A DNA stretch of 64,000 nucleotides, taken from NCBI GenBank assembly GCA_046299555.1, contig JBKBHS010000005.1:62001-126000 (forward strand), in the 5' to 3' direction. The notes beneath the pieces are model-generated. The model made no database searches, had not been told where the DNA came from, and saw nothing but the letters and a program-made list of their open reading frames with translations. The stretch comes from CALKJP01 sp046299555 (GTDB lineage Bacteria > Bacteroidota > Bacteroidia > JACCXN01). The number at the start of each line of letters is the position of its first letter. Position 1 is the first letter of the stretch. Both the position numbers and the translations under genes were made by a program. Below are positions 1 to 9,979 of this stretch, piece after piece.

Positions 1-75
1 GAAAAGTACCTAAAAATTAAATTCCCTTCAACGTCATTCTTATCTCCTTATATCGTATCTATAGCACAAAAATGA
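1..75 (+). CDS. C-terminal tail of an upstream gene (partial)
   Basis: Frame 1 is open from the first base and gives 24 residues before a TGA at 73-75. That stop overlaps the ATG of the next gene at 72 in the classic ATGA arrangement, which suggests a translationally coupled upstream gene rather than chance. The tail has no recognisable motif. From context (a glycosyltransferase follows directly) it is probably another polysaccharide gene, but that is inference only. Confidence 0.45.
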   Translation, partial: EKYLKIKFPSTSFLSPYIVSIAQK

Positions 76-1127
76 ATAAAATTAAAGTATTATACATTTC
101 ACCGGGCTTATCTACATTTATTCAAAAAGACATTGATATCTTATCTTCTGAATTTGAAGTTCTGCAATTTCATTTTAAACCTAAAAAAAAAATATTTACA
201 CCAATATGGTTTATCTATCAATTTATATTTTTAATAAGTAATATCTATAATTGCAAAGCAATAGTAACTCGCTTTGGAGGTTATCATTCTTTTTTACCTG
301 CTTTATTTGCAAAAGCATTTAATAAAAAATCCATTACCATATTAGGAGGTACTGACTGTCATAAATTTCCTGCTTATTCTTACGGTAGCTTTAACAAAAA
401 AATATTATCTAAATTTTTAAAATTAACATATCAACTTAGCGATTATCTTGCTCCTGTTCATGAAAGCTTAATAGAATCAGAATATATTTATGATGAGAGT
501 GGTAAGCCCAAGCAAGGTTTTAAATATTTTTTTCCTCAAACAAAATCTAAAATTGTAACCATTTATAATGGTTATGATCCATCAAAATTTTATGATAAAG
601 GATACACTAGAATTAAAAACTCATTTATAACCGTTGCCTCAGGAATTGAAGGAAATAACTATTATATAAAAGGAGTAGATTTAATTTTAAAAATAGCTTC
701 CATTTTTCCTGATTATCAATTTAGCATTGCAGGAATAAATAATTTTAATGACGAGCGGTTAAAAAATATTCCTGAAAACATTAAACTATATGGCTACAAA
801 AGTTCTAAAGAATTAATAGAACTTTACAACCAGCATGAATTTTATTTACAACTTTCTATTGCAGAAGGATTTCCAAATGCACTTTGCGAAGCCATGTTGT
901 GTGGATGTATCCCAATAGGGTCAAATGTTTTTGGAATACCTTTTATAATAGACAATTGTGGATTTATTTTAGAAAAGAAAGATGTGTCTAAGTTAGAATT
1001 ACTAATTAATAATGCTGTTAAGTGCGATAAAATATATTTATCAAAAAAATCTACTGAGCGAATTAAAAATAATTTTTCAATTGAAAAACGCGCTCAAAAA
1101 TTAATTCACCTTATTAAAGAATTATAA
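72..1127 (+). CDS. Glycosyltransferase, family 4 type
   Basis: A 351-residue protein with the GT-B fold pattern. The N-terminal Rossmann half opens with VLYISPG. The C-terminal half carries the donor-site signature EGFPNALCEAMLCG (near residue 265), in which the first Glu and the following hydrophobic helix are typical of retaining GT4 enzymes that use nucleotide sugars. There is no signal peptide or membrane segment, so it probably acts on the cytoplasmic face of the membrane to build a lipid-linked glycan. The start overlaps the stop of an upstream frame (ATGA). The gene converges on the asparagine-synthase-like gene, and the two stop codons lie within six bases of each other. The exact sugar and acceptor cannot be read from the sequence. 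Confidence 0.85.
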   Translation: MNKIKVLYISPGLSTFIQKDIDILSSEFEVLQFHFKPKKKIFTPIWFIYQFIFLISNIYNCKAIVTRFGGYHSFLPALFAKAFNKKSITILGGTDCHKFPAYSYGSFNKKILSKFLKLTYQLSDYLAPVHESLIESEYIYDESGKPKQGFKYFFPQTKSKIVTIYNGYDPSKFYDKGYTRIKNSFITVASGIEGNNYYIKGVDLILKIASIFPDYQFSIAGINNFNDERLKNIPENIKLYGYKSSKELIELYNQHEFYLQLSIAEGFPNALCEAMLCGCIPIGSNVFGIPFIIDNCGFILEKKDVSKLELLINNAVKCDKIYLSKKSTERIKNNFSIEKRAQKLIHLIKEL

Positions 1128-2951
1128 CTTTTTAATCCACTCATTTAGCACTACCAAACGCCAAACCCAGAGCGCATTAGTATTATCTCCTCTTTTAAAC
1201 TTTTCAATCTCTACTTTCGCTTTTGCAGTGTCAATAAAGTCAATTTTTAAAGGTTGCTCAATCAAATGTTTTAAACTTCCTCTTAACCATTTTATTTCGC
1301 CCGGAGTAACAAAACCTTTCTTATCGGTTCTGTTGTAAATGGCTTCGGGCAAATAATCTTTTAATGAATCGCGCAATACTTTTTTAGTTATAGCGCCATC
1401 AATTTTATCTTCGTTAGCATAGGTAAAAATTTGTTCTACCAAACGATGATCTAAAAAGGGCACACGTGATTCGATAGAAAAAGCCATGGAGTTTCTATCT
1501 TCATAATGCAGCAAGTTAGGCAAGCTGGTAGTAAACAATAAATGATATAAAAAGGCATTTAAATGATTGGCTCCTCGTACTTCAGAAATATTAAAAATAT
1601 TCTTTAACGGCTTAGTAAAAACATTGGGATAATATTTTTCAAATTCTAAATGATACAAGGCGTTTTCGCTCATTATACTTGCCAATATAGACTTTGAAAA
1701 TATATTTAACTTTTTAGTGAATGAAAACTGTTGTTCAGCTACATATTTATTTAAAACAGATAAAGCACCTCCTATATTTAATGATGCCAATTTATCTGCC
1801 AGTAAACGATAATATGAGTGTGCATAACCTGCCAGATATTCGTCAGAACCTTGTCCGTCTAAAACTACTTTTATTTGATGTTCTGACACCAATTTCATTA
1901 CTGCATATTGCGAAACAGGCGATGAGCTGGCAATAGGAACATCTGCATAATATAGTGTTTTATCAAAATACTCTCTTATTTCATCTTCTTTAGGAGAATA
2001 GGAAAAGTTATCAATGTGTGGAAATTTCTTTATTACTTCATTTACCCAAGGACGCTCGTCCACTTCATTTTTGCCATCGTAATAAATGGTAAATGTTTTA
2101 ATTTTCGAATCAGGATATTTTTTTCCAAGCACACTTACAATTGAAGAGCTGTCAATACCTCCACTCAAACACGCTCCAACCTCTACATCGCTACGCATGT
2201 GCAGATTTACAGAGTTGATAAATTTATCGCGAAATAATTCTACTTTTTCATGATAACTTAAAGTAGTAGTTCTAAAATCTTTTATGTCCCAATATTTAGC
2301 AATTTCAATTGAGCTGTCTTTATAACGTAAGTTGTGCGCAGCCGGTAAAATTTTAATGCATTCGAAATAACTTTCATCCTGATAACACATCCAACCTAAT
2401 TGCAAACCTCTGGCAGCCTGATTTACATTAATGGTATTTTTAAAATAAGGTATGGGTTTTAATCCTTTATATTCAGAAGAAAAATAAAAAGCACCTGAAT
2501 GTGAGATATAATAAAAGGGTTTTATACCAAAGCGATCGCGCGAAGCAAACAATTCTTTTTTTTGTGAATCCCAAATTACGAAAGCCCACATGCCAACAAA
2601 ATAATTTACACAGTTTTCGCCCCACTCTTTGTAGGCTACAAGAATTACCTCAGTATCTGATTGCGTTTTAAAATGATATCCTTTTTTTTGTAGCTCTTCT
2701 TTTATCTCCAAATAATTATATATTTCACCGTTATAAACAATGCTTAAATTTTCAAAGTGCATGGGTTGATTGGCATTGTCTGACAAATCGATAATACTTA
2801 AACGATTGTGTCCTAAGTAAACAGGTGAATCAATGTATTTTCCGGTATAATCAGGGCCGCGATGAACAGTAGCTGCAAGCATTTTAATGAGCAATTGTTC
2901 ACCTTGCTCTGTACTCCATTTTGCATCTATAAATCCTGCTATACCGCACAT
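1122..2951 (-). CDS. asnB: Asparagine synthase (glutamine-hydrolysing), AsnB type
   Basis: A 609-residue class II amidotransferase. It begins MCGIAGF, so Cys2 is the N-terminal nucleophile after Met removal. The glutaminase half also shows YNGEIYNY near 73-80 and a SRDRFGIKP segment near 137-145. The synthetase half has the PP-loop LSGGIDSSS at about 262-270, which binds ATP and forms the acyl-adenylate. Length and domain order match AsnB. Its place among glycosyltransferases, one base from the end of the next gene upstream, suggests it may amidate a glycan sugar (WbpS/AsnB-like use in polysaccharide loci) rather than make free asparagine. That role is inference. Confidence 0.9.
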   Translation of the reverse strand: MCGIAGFIDAKWSTEQGEQLLIKMLAATVHRGPDYTGKYIDSPVYLGHNRLSIIDLSDNANQPMHFENLSIVYNGEIYNYLEIKEELQKKGYHFKTQSDTEVILVAYKEWGENCVNYFVGMWAFVIWDSQKKELFASRDRFGIKPFYYISHSGAFYFSSEYKGLKPIPYFKNTINVNQAARGLQLGWMCYQDESYFECIKILPAAHNLRYKDSSIEIAKYWDIKDFRTTTLSYHEKVELFRDKFINSVNLHMRSDVEVGACLSGGIDSSSIVSVLGKKYPDSKIKTFTIYYDGKNEVDERPWVNEVIKKFPHIDNFSYSPKEDEIREYFDKTLYYADVPIASSSPVSQYAVMKLVSEHQIKVVLDGQGSDEYLAGYAHSYYRLLADKLASLNIGGALSVLNKYVAEQQFSFTKKLNIFSKSILASIMSENALYHLEFEKYYPNVFTKPLKNIFNISEVRGANHLNAFLYHLLFTTSLPNLLHYEDRNSMAFSIESRVPFLDHRLVEQIFTYANEDKIDGAITKKVLRDSLKDYLPEAIYNRTDKKGFVTPGEIKWLRGSLKHLIEQPLKIDFIDTAKAKVEIEKFKRGDNTNALWVWRLVVLNEWIKKL

Positions 2952-2952
2952 T

Positions 2953-4251
2953 TTATTTACTAATTAATTCATTTAAATATTCAGATAGTTTTTTTGTCAG
3001 ATGCTTTCTATCATACAAATTTACTTTACTAATATCGGTTTGCAAGGATCTACTTTTCTTTATCAGCAAGCTTTCTAATGCTTGAAACATTTTTTCCGAT
3101 TGATGATAATCAAAAATTTCTCCTGCTTGCGTATCTTTTAAAATTGCAGCAACATCTCCATCTTCAGGGCCTATAGCCAATATGTAATTGCCTGATGACA
3201 AGTATTCAAAAAATTTTCCGGTTAATATTCCTTTTGCATTGGGAGTGTTGTTAACTACCAATAATAATATATCTGCATTTTTTTGCTCTTGTAGCGATTC
3301 ATTGTAAGACATTGGCGGAATATAACTGACTAAGCTATTTAAGCCAAAACCGGAAATACTTTCTTTTACTCTGTAATCAACTGTTCCAATAAGTTTTATT
3401 TGAATTTTATTTTTTAATTCAGGATATGATTGGATGAGCTTGCTCAATGCTTCCCAAAACACTATTGGGTTTCTATCGCCATTTAAAGAGCCGGTATAGG
3501 TAATGGTTATTTTGTCGGAATTCACATTTATCTTTTCCAGATTTTTAAAATCATCACCATCAAAACCATTGGTAATAACTTGGCAATTTTGGGCACCTAA
3601 ATCAATCAATTCATTTTTTAAAGTATTGCCAACAGCAATAACTAAATCAGCATTTTTCAATACTTGATGTTCTAATTTTCTATGTTTTTTATCGGCCCAA
3701 GCACTTACGTTTAATTGCTGATAAAAATCAATACCAGTCCATGGATCACGAAAATCAGCCACCCATTTTACACCTAACTTTTGTTTTAATTTCATTCCAA
3801 TTAAATGCATGGAATGTGGTGGGCCGGTGGTTACAAGAATTTTAATATTTTCTTTTTGAATTATTTTTTCTAGATATGACACTGATGGCTTCACCCACCA
3901 AACACGCGGATCGGGAATAAATAAATTTCCTCTTACCCATTTTGCAAAAGATAAAAAGCTGCTTTTTGTTTTTTGTTCTTGTAAAAATCCGGGTGCTACG
4001 CCTTTGTTTTTTTTATTAAAGAAAAAAAAGAGATTGTGAGGCTCTTTAATTTTTGTTTTTAAAATTACAGCTTCTTTCGGTATATCTTTTTCTAACGAAA
4101 AATCTGTAGCAAAAGCCTGAGGATTTGATGGTGTATATACAAATGGTTTCCATCCAAAAACGGGTAAGTACTTAACAAATTTCAGCCAGCGTAAAACTCC
4201 CGGACCTGCAGTTGGAGGCCAATAATATGTTATAATAAGTACTTTATTCAA
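2953..4251 (-). CDS. Glycosyltransferase, GT-B family 4-like
   Basis: A 432-residue protein opening with MNKVLIITYYWPPTAGPG, the N-terminal glycine-rich motif of WcaI/WbuB-type glycosyltransferases. VTTGPPHSMHLIG and ADFRDPWTG are also typical of this subgroup. The C-terminal half contains the donor-domain pattern GSLNGDRNP and GKFFEYLSSGNYILA, in which Glu contacts the nucleotide sugar. It is cytoplasmic or peripheral, with no signal peptide. It lies between asnB (1-base gap) and the YfhO gene (2-base gap) on the same strand, so the three are almost certainly one transcript for surface glycan synthesis. Substrate is unknown. Confidence 0.85.
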   Translation of the reverse strand: MNKVLIITYYWPPTAGPGVLRWLKFVKYLPVFGWKPFVYTPSNPQAFATDFSLEKDIPKEAVILKTKIKEPHNLFFFFNKKNKGVAPGFLQEQKTKSSFLSFAKWVRGNLFIPDPRVWWVKPSVSYLEKIIQKENIKILVTTGPPHSMHLIGMKLKQKLGVKWVADFRDPWTGIDFYQQLNVSAWADKKHRKLEHQVLKNADLVIAVGNTLKNELIDLGAQNCQVITNGFDGDDFKNLEKINVNSDKITITYTGSLNGDRNPIVFWEALSKLIQSYPELKNKIQIKLIGTVDYRVKESISGFGLNSLVSYIPPMSYNESLQEQKNADILLLVVNNTPNAKGILTGKFFEYLSSGNYILAIGPEDGDVAAILKDTQAGEIFDYHQSEKMFQALESLLIKKSRSLQTDISKVNLYDRKHLTKKLSEYLNELISK

Positions 4252-4253
4252 TA

Positions 4254-6698
4254 CTAGTCTGCTTTAGAAGATTTAATTTCTTTAAAAAATCCAAAACCTG
4301 CTAAAAGCAACAATAATATAGACCCTGCCAATGCAATTTTTTCACCGGTATGATACGATTTTGGATAAAACTTAAAAACTATCTCATGCTTCCCTTCGGG
4401 CAACAACATTCCTCTCAACACATAATTGCATCTAACATAATCAGCAGGAGCTCCATCTATGTATGCATCCCAGCCTTTATCATAGTAAATTTCTGAAAAA
4501 ACAACAAACTGATTTGATGTTCCACCATTGTATTCATACACCAACTCGTTTGGCTTATATGATTTTAAAATTATGGTTGCAGAGCTATCTTCTCCAAATG
4601 TTTTTCCTTCTAATTGAGATTTGAAACGTTCATCAATTACTGCTTCTGTAGCAGGTGAAAATTCATTTAAGGCTTCAATTTCTTCATCAGCATTTTTTAC
4701 CCACTTAATTTGTTTTACCGGCCATGCATTACCTAATGCTTCGTAATTGCGCTGTGCCATTGGTTGCTTATCGGGACCGGGAACGATAAAATATTTTGTA
4801 TTTAGCATGTTTAATACACGCATATTGTTTTTAGATAAATGATATTCTATTAATTCCTGATAGCGCTTTAATTTGGCAGCATGATAACCTCCAATTGATT
4901 TGTGGAAATAGGAAGTTGTTGCATCGCTAAATGGATTTACAGTAAGATTAAAAACTCTAAAATTGGGATCATTATCTTGTAATATTGCGAGGTTCGCAGC
5001 ATTTGGCTGAATAGGTTTGTCCATTAATTTAGCTGAAACAAAACTTTCGTTATTAACATAGCGCTTATCTACCAACCATAAGTCTCCTAACACCAAAACT
5101 GATAAGGAAATTCCTAAAACCATTGAGCTTATTTTATTTTTTACAAATAACCAAATCAAAGCAGCGGCAAGAGTTATTAAAAAGAAACTGCGCAGTGCAT
5201 CGGCAGTAAAAATATTTTTACGAGCTAATTGTAAATTATCCAATAAATCTGCTTGCTGATTAGCCGGCCATCCTGCATCTGCTAATTGTTTTGAAAGGCT
5301 TTCGTATTCTCCATCTTTTAAAAATGTATTAAACATATCCGGCATCAGATACATAAGCAAACATAATCCTCCGGTTAATGCAAACGCTACATAAAACCAC
5401 TTTATTTTCTCAGTAAGAATAGATGGATTATCAATAATTTTTTTCAGCACTAATATTCCTGCAAGTGGTATGGTAATATTAGCAACTACCAAATTCATAG
5501 AAACCGTTCTGAATTTATTATAGCCCGGAACATAATCTAAAAAGAATTCGGTTAAAGGCATAAAATGCTTACCCCATGCCAGAATAACTGACAAGAGCGT
5601 TGCAGCAATTATCCACCATTTTATGGCGCCATCTAAAAAGAATAATGCCAACACAAAAAGGAAAACAAAAATTGCTCCCATATAGGTTGGGCCTGCCGTA
5701 AATGGTTGATTTCCGAAGTACTGATCTAATTGAGATACTATGGGTTTAAAATTAGGATCAACGTTTTTTAATGCAACTTCGTTTTTACCTATTGCGCCAC
5801 TTTCTCCACCTTTAAAATTTGGAATCATCAGATTAAATGTTTCTGAAACTCCGTAACTCCATGCAGTTGCATAATCTTTATCTAATCCGGTAGTTTTATT
5901 TTCTTTGTTGCTTGTAAGTTCACTTGGCCCTCTTGTAGTGTATTTTCCATATTCGCTTGTTACAAGTATATTCGTAATATTCGGTAATACGGCAAGTATT
6001 GCTGCAACAAACAAAAATGCCGATGCTTTAGTAAAATTTATAAGTGATTTTTCTTTTATAGCTACAACTAAATGCACTAAAACTATTAATACAATAGCAT
6101 AGGCTAAATAATAAGTTATTTGTAAGTGATTGCTAGCCACCTGAAGTGAAAGTGCTAATGCAGTAATTGAAAATCCTAACCAATATTTTCCTCGATAAGC
6201 TAATAAAACACCTGAAATTACCGGTGCCATATATCCAATTGCATTAACTTTTGAGTTATGTCCTGCTTCTAAACTTACCATAAAGTAGGTAGCCAATCCA
6301 TATCCAACAGCTCCCATAAATGCAATAGGAATACTAACATTAAACGTTAATGCTAAAATGTAAAATCCAAGCATGGATAAAAAAAGATAAGATGCCGGAT
6401 TAACAAATAATTGATCTAGAAAATGGTTTATACGCGCGGACCAATTAGATGGATATAAGGTTGATAGTTGATAGGTAGGCATTCCACCAAAGAGAGAATT
6501 AGTCCATAACGGCTCTTCATTATATTTTTCTCTATGATCAATTGTTTCTTTTGCAGTACCTAACCAATGAACGATATCGCCTTGTTGAATTTTTTTACCA
6601 TCCAATAATGGTGAAAAATATGTAAGTGATAAAGCAAAAAATGCTGCAATTACTAAAATATGCGGCAATAGTTTTTTAAATATTCCTTGTTGCAACAT
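4254..6698 (-). CDS. YfhO family multi-pass membrane protein
   Basis: An 814-residue integral membrane protein of the YfhO family. Many hydrophobic helices fill the first two thirds, starting at about residue 11. A soluble segment around residues 540-770 contains GGYHAAKLKRYQELIEY and the YDKGWDAYIDGAPADYVRC-type segment typical of YfhO, and a final helix lies near the C terminus. YfhO relatives are GT-C-like proteins linked to glycosylation of cell-wall or lipid-linked polymers; in Bacteroidota the substrate is unknown. The gene sits 2 bases from the adjacent glycosyltransferase and 4 bases from the small DUF4834 gene, so co-transcription is likely. Confidence 0.85.
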   Translation of the reverse strand: MLQQGIFKKLLPHILVIAAFFALSLTYFSPLLDGKKIQQGDIVHWLGTAKETIDHREKYNEEPLWTNSLFGGMPTYQLSTLYPSNWSARINHFLDQLFVNPASYLFLSMLGFYILALTFNVSIPIAFMGAVGYGLATYFMVSLEAGHNSKVNAIGYMAPVISGVLLAYRGKYWLGFSITALALSLQVASNHLQITYYLAYAIVLIVLVHLVVAIKEKSLINFTKASAFLFVAAILAVLPNITNILVTSEYGKYTTRGPSELTSNKENKTTGLDKDYATAWSYGVSETFNLMIPNFKGGESGAIGKNEVALKNVDPNFKPIVSQLDQYFGNQPFTAGPTYMGAIFVFLFVLALFFLDGAIKWWIIAATLLSVILAWGKHFMPLTEFFLDYVPGYNKFRTVSMNLVVANITIPLAGILVLKKIIDNPSILTEKIKWFYVAFALTGGLCLLMYLMPDMFNTFLKDGEYESLSKQLADAGWPANQQADLLDNLQLARKNIFTADALRSFFLITLAAALIWLFVKNKISSMVLGISLSVLVLGDLWLVDKRYVNNESFVSAKLMDKPIQPNAANLAILQDNDPNFRVFNLTVNPFSDATTSYFHKSIGGYHAAKLKRYQELIEYHLSKNNMRVLNMLNTKYFIVPGPDKQPMAQRNYEALGNAWPVKQIKWVKNADEEIEALNEFSPATEAVIDERFKSQLEGKTFGEDSSATIILKSYKPNELVYEYNGGTSNQFVVFSEIYYDKGWDAYIDGAPADYVRCNYVLRGMLLPEGKHEIVFKFYPKSYHTGEKIALAGSILLLLLAGFGFFKEIKSSKAD

Positions 6699-6702
6699 AG
6701 AT

Positions 6703-6930
6703 TTATTTAATTTCTTCGTAATCGGTATATTCTTCTTCTTGTTGTATATGTATTGTGTTTCCTTTGTTCATTTTACCATAAAATTGCTTATGCATGTCGC
6801 GCTGAATTTTATTAAAATAACTACGCATTAATAATGGTAATATAAAACGCATGGTAATTTGATATAAAAAATAAATGCAGGCTAAAATTATTATCAATCT
6901 TAAAACCCCAGTTATGCTTAATAAAATCAT
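6703..6930 (-). CDS. Small membrane protein, DUF4834-like
   Basis: A 75-residue protein with one long hydrophobic N-terminal stretch (about residues 3-35), then a basic segment and an acidic tail ending EEEYTDYEEIK. This matches the small DUF4834 proteins found in Bacteroidota, whose function is unknown. It lies 4 bases upstream of the YfhO gene on the same strand and is probably the first gene of that transcript. The short length makes the family call tentative, but the tight spacing supports a real gene. Confidence 0.65.
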   Translation of the reverse strand: MILLSITGVLRLIIILACIYFLYQITMRFILPLLMRSYFNKIQRDMHKQFYGKMNKGNTIHIQQEEEYTDYEEIK

Positions 6931-7043
6931 ATTTTAGTTTGTTAGTATTAAAGTTTAAAAGTTTTAAAGTTAAAATTAATTGAAATTAGTTGATATTTAG
7001 GTTTGGTAAATAAATTTTCAAATCATCAAATCATCAAATTCAA

Positions 7044-9860
7044 TTATCGGCTTAAATATAAATTTCGCTCAGAATATACTTTCATAAAAAACTCATCATG
7101 TAAATCATTTATAAAGTAAATTCCTTCTCCTGTTGATTTCATTTCAGGGCCTAATTCTTTATTTACATCAGGAAATTTTTCAAACGAGAAAACCGGAATT
7201 TTTATCGCATATCCTTTTTTTCGTGGGTTAAACTTAAAATCGGTAACCTTATTGTGCCCCAACATTATTTTAGTTGCATAATTTACATAAGGTTCGTCAT
7301 AAGCTTTAGCAATAAAAGGTACTGTACGTGATGCACGTGGATTTGCTTCAATTACATACACTACTTCGTCTTTAATGGCAAATTGTATGTTTATTAAACC
7401 AACTGTTTTTAAAGCTACGGCAATTTTTTTGGTATATTCTTCAATTTGACGAATTACGTTTTCGCTTAAATCAAATGGAGGTAATACGGCATATGAATCA
7501 CCGGAGTGAATTCCTGCAGGTTCTATATGCTCCATAATACCGATGATATACACATTTTCTCCATCACAAATGGCATCGGCCTCAGCTTCTATTGCTTTTT
7601 CGAGGAAATGATCCAATAAAACTTTATTACCGGGAATATCTTTTAAAAGGTTTACCACATGTTGTTCCAACTCTTCTTCATTAATTACAATTTTCATACT
7701 TTGTCCGCCTAACACATACGAAGGTCTTACTAACAGAGGGAAACCTAATTCTCTTGATAGTGCTACCGCTTCATCGGCATGTTCAATAGTCCCAAATTTT
7801 GGATAAGGTATGTTCAGTTCTTTTAGTTTAGCTGAAAAACGTCCTCTATCTTCAGCAATATCTAAAGATTCAAAGCTTGTTCCAATAATTTTTATACCGT
7901 ATCTATCTAACTTTTCTGCTAATTTTAGAGCAGTTTGGCCGCCTAATTGTACAATTACTCCTTCGGGTTTTTCGTTTTGAATGATGTCGTATATATGCTC
8001 CCAGAAGACCGGTTCAAAATATAATCGATCAGCTACTGTAAAATCAGTTGAAACCGTTTCGGGATTACAATTTATCATGATAGTTTCATAGCCACATTCT
8101 TTAGCTGCAATAACTCCATGTACACAAGAGTAATCAAACTCAATACCCTGTCCGATTCTGTTGGGCCCTGATCCTAATATTACTACCTTTTTTCTATTGC
8201 TTGGAATGGCTTCATTTTCTTCTTCGAATGTAGAATAGAAATAAGGAGTTTTGGCTTCAAACTCTGCAGAGCAGGTATCCACCATTTTATAAACTCTTTT
8301 TATTCCTAATTCATTTCGCTTTTTATACACTTCGCTTTCTAAGCAACGCAATAAATGAGCTATTTGCCTATCGGCATATCCTTTTCTTTTTGCTTCGCGT
8401 AATAAATCGGCAGGTATGGTTTGAATGGTATATTTTTCAATTTCTTTTTCAAGTACCACCAGTTCTTCAATTTGATGCAGAAACCAAGGATCGATATGCG
8501 TTAGTTTTTGAATGGTTTTAAATGGAATACCCAATTTAAAAGCATCGTAAATATGGAATAAACGATTCCAGCTTGGACGCTCTAAACTTTGTAAAATTTG
8601 TTCTTGATTGGTTAATTCTTTACCATCTGCTCCTAATCCATTTCGCTTTATTTCTAATGACTGACAAGCTTTTTGCAAGGCCTCCTGAAAACTTCTTCCA
8701 ATACCCATTACCTCTCCAACTGATTTCATTTGAAAACCAAGGGTTCTGTCGGCACCTTTAAATTTATCAAAATTCCAGCGAGGTATTTTTACAATTACAT
8801 AATCCTGCACCGGTTCAAATAATGCCGATGTAGTTTTTGTGATTTGATTTTGTAATTCATCTAAATGATAACCTATAGCCAGTTTTGCTGCAATACGGGC
8901 AATTGGGTAACCGGTAGCTTTACTTGCCAAAGCTGATGAACGTGATACGCGAGGATTAATTTCTATGGCAATAATTTCTTCTTTTTCATCGGGACTAACA
9001 GCAAACTGAACATTACAACCTCCCGCAAAATTTCCGATGGAGCGCATCATTTTTATGGCCATATCACGCATTTTCTGGAAAGTAGTATCCGATAAGGTCA
9101 TTGCCGGGGCCACGGTAATAGAATCTCCGGTATGAATTCCCATCGGATCGAAATTTTCGATGGTACAAATTATAACCACATTATCGTTGGCATCACGAAG
9201 CAATTCCAATTCAAATTCCTTCCACCCTATTACTGCTTTATCAATCAATACTTCATGAATAGGCGAAGCATGCAATCCTCTGGTTAACGCAGCATCGAAA
9301 TCTTTTTTATCATATACCACTGCACCACCGGTTCCTCCTAAGGTAAACGAAGGTCTAATTACCAATGGAAAACCTATTTGTTGAGCAATATTTTTTCCTT
9401 CTAAAAATGAAGTTGCTATAGCAGATGGAGCCATTCCGACACCAATTGATTCCATTTTTTGGCGGAAAAGCTCTCTATTTTCAGTTATTTCAATGGCTTT
9501 GGTATCAACCCCAATCATTCGCACTCCATATTTTTCCCAGATACCCATTTCTTCACACTTCATTGCAAGATTTAGAGCTGTTTGTCCTCCCATGGTTGGA
9601 AGTACAGCATCTATTTTTCTTTCCTCTAAAATTTTAACGATTGATTTTGGTTCCAACGGCCATAGATAGACATGGTCGGCAGTAACCTTATCGGTCATGA
9701 TAGTTGCAGGATTTGAGTTGATTAGACTAACCTCTATACCTTCTTCTCTTAAAGCACGTGCTGCTTGTGAACCTGAATAGTCGAACTCGCAAGCTTGTCC
9801 AATAATAATGGGACCACTTCCAATAATAAGGACTGATTTAATGGATGAATCTTTAGGCAT
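7044..9860 (-). CDS. carB: Carbamoyl-phosphate synthase large subunit
   Basis: A 938-residue CarB with the two ATP-grasp halves: MPKDSSIKSVLIIGSGPIII and a first biotin-carboxylase-like half, then an oligomerisation segment, then a second half starting KKVVILGSGPNRIGQGIEFD. It makes carbamoyl phosphate from bicarbonate, ATP and ammonia delivered by CarA, feeding pyrimidine and arginine synthesis. Its length equals the E. coli enzyme up to the end of the second synthetase unit. The C-terminal MGS-like allosteric domain (about 130 residues), where UMP and ornithine act in E. coli, is absent. I recall that several Bacteroidota CarB proteins are similarly short, so this is probably lineage-typical. 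carA is not in the window. Confidence 0.95.
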   Translation of the reverse strand: MPKDSSIKSVLIIGSGPIIIGQACEFDYSGSQAARALREEGIEVSLINSNPATIMTDKVTADHVYLWPLEPKSIVKILEERKIDAVLPTMGGQTALNLAMKCEEMGIWEKYGVRMIGVDTKAIEITENRELFRQKMESIGVGMAPSAIATSFLEGKNIAQQIGFPLVIRPSFTLGGTGGAVVYDKKDFDAALTRGLHASPIHEVLIDKAVIGWKEFELELLRDANDNVVIICTIENFDPMGIHTGDSITVAPAMTLSDTTFQKMRDMAIKMMRSIGNFAGGCNVQFAVSPDEKEEIIAIEINPRVSRSSALASKATGYPIARIAAKLAIGYHLDELQNQITKTTSALFEPVQDYVIVKIPRWNFDKFKGADRTLGFQMKSVGEVMGIGRSFQEALQKACQSLEIKRNGLGADGKELTNQEQILQSLERPSWNRLFHIYDAFKLGIPFKTIQKLTHIDPWFLHQIEELVVLEKEIEKYTIQTIPADLLREAKRKGYADRQIAHLLRCLESEVYKKRNELGIKRVYKMVDTCSAEFEAKTPYFYSTFEEENEAIPSNRKKVVILGSGPNRIGQGIEFDYSCVHGVIAAKECGYETIMINCNPETVSTDFTVADRLYFEPVFWEHIYDIIQNEKPEGVIVQLGGQTALKLAEKLDRYGIKIIGTSFESLDIAEDRGRFSAKLKELNIPYPKFGTIEHADEAVALSRELGFPLLVRPSYVLGGQSMKIVINEEELEQHVVNLLKDIPGNKVLLDHFLEKAIEAEADAICDGENVYIIGIMEHIEPAGIHSGDSYAVLPPFDLSENVIRQIEEYTKKIAVALKTVGLINIQFAIKDEVVYVIEANPRASRTVPFIAKAYDEPYVNYATKIMLGHNKVTDFKFNPRKKGYAIKIPVFSFEKFPDVNKELGPEMKSTGEGIYFINDLHDEFFMKVYSERNLYLSR

Positions 9861-9979
9861 CTGTACTGCGTTAATATTTAGTTATTAACTTGCGAAAATA
9901 CATTATTAGTTCAGAATCTCGAAGTGTAAATTGCTAAAATTGTAAGTAATTTTCAACTAGATAGTGAATTACTTAGGAA

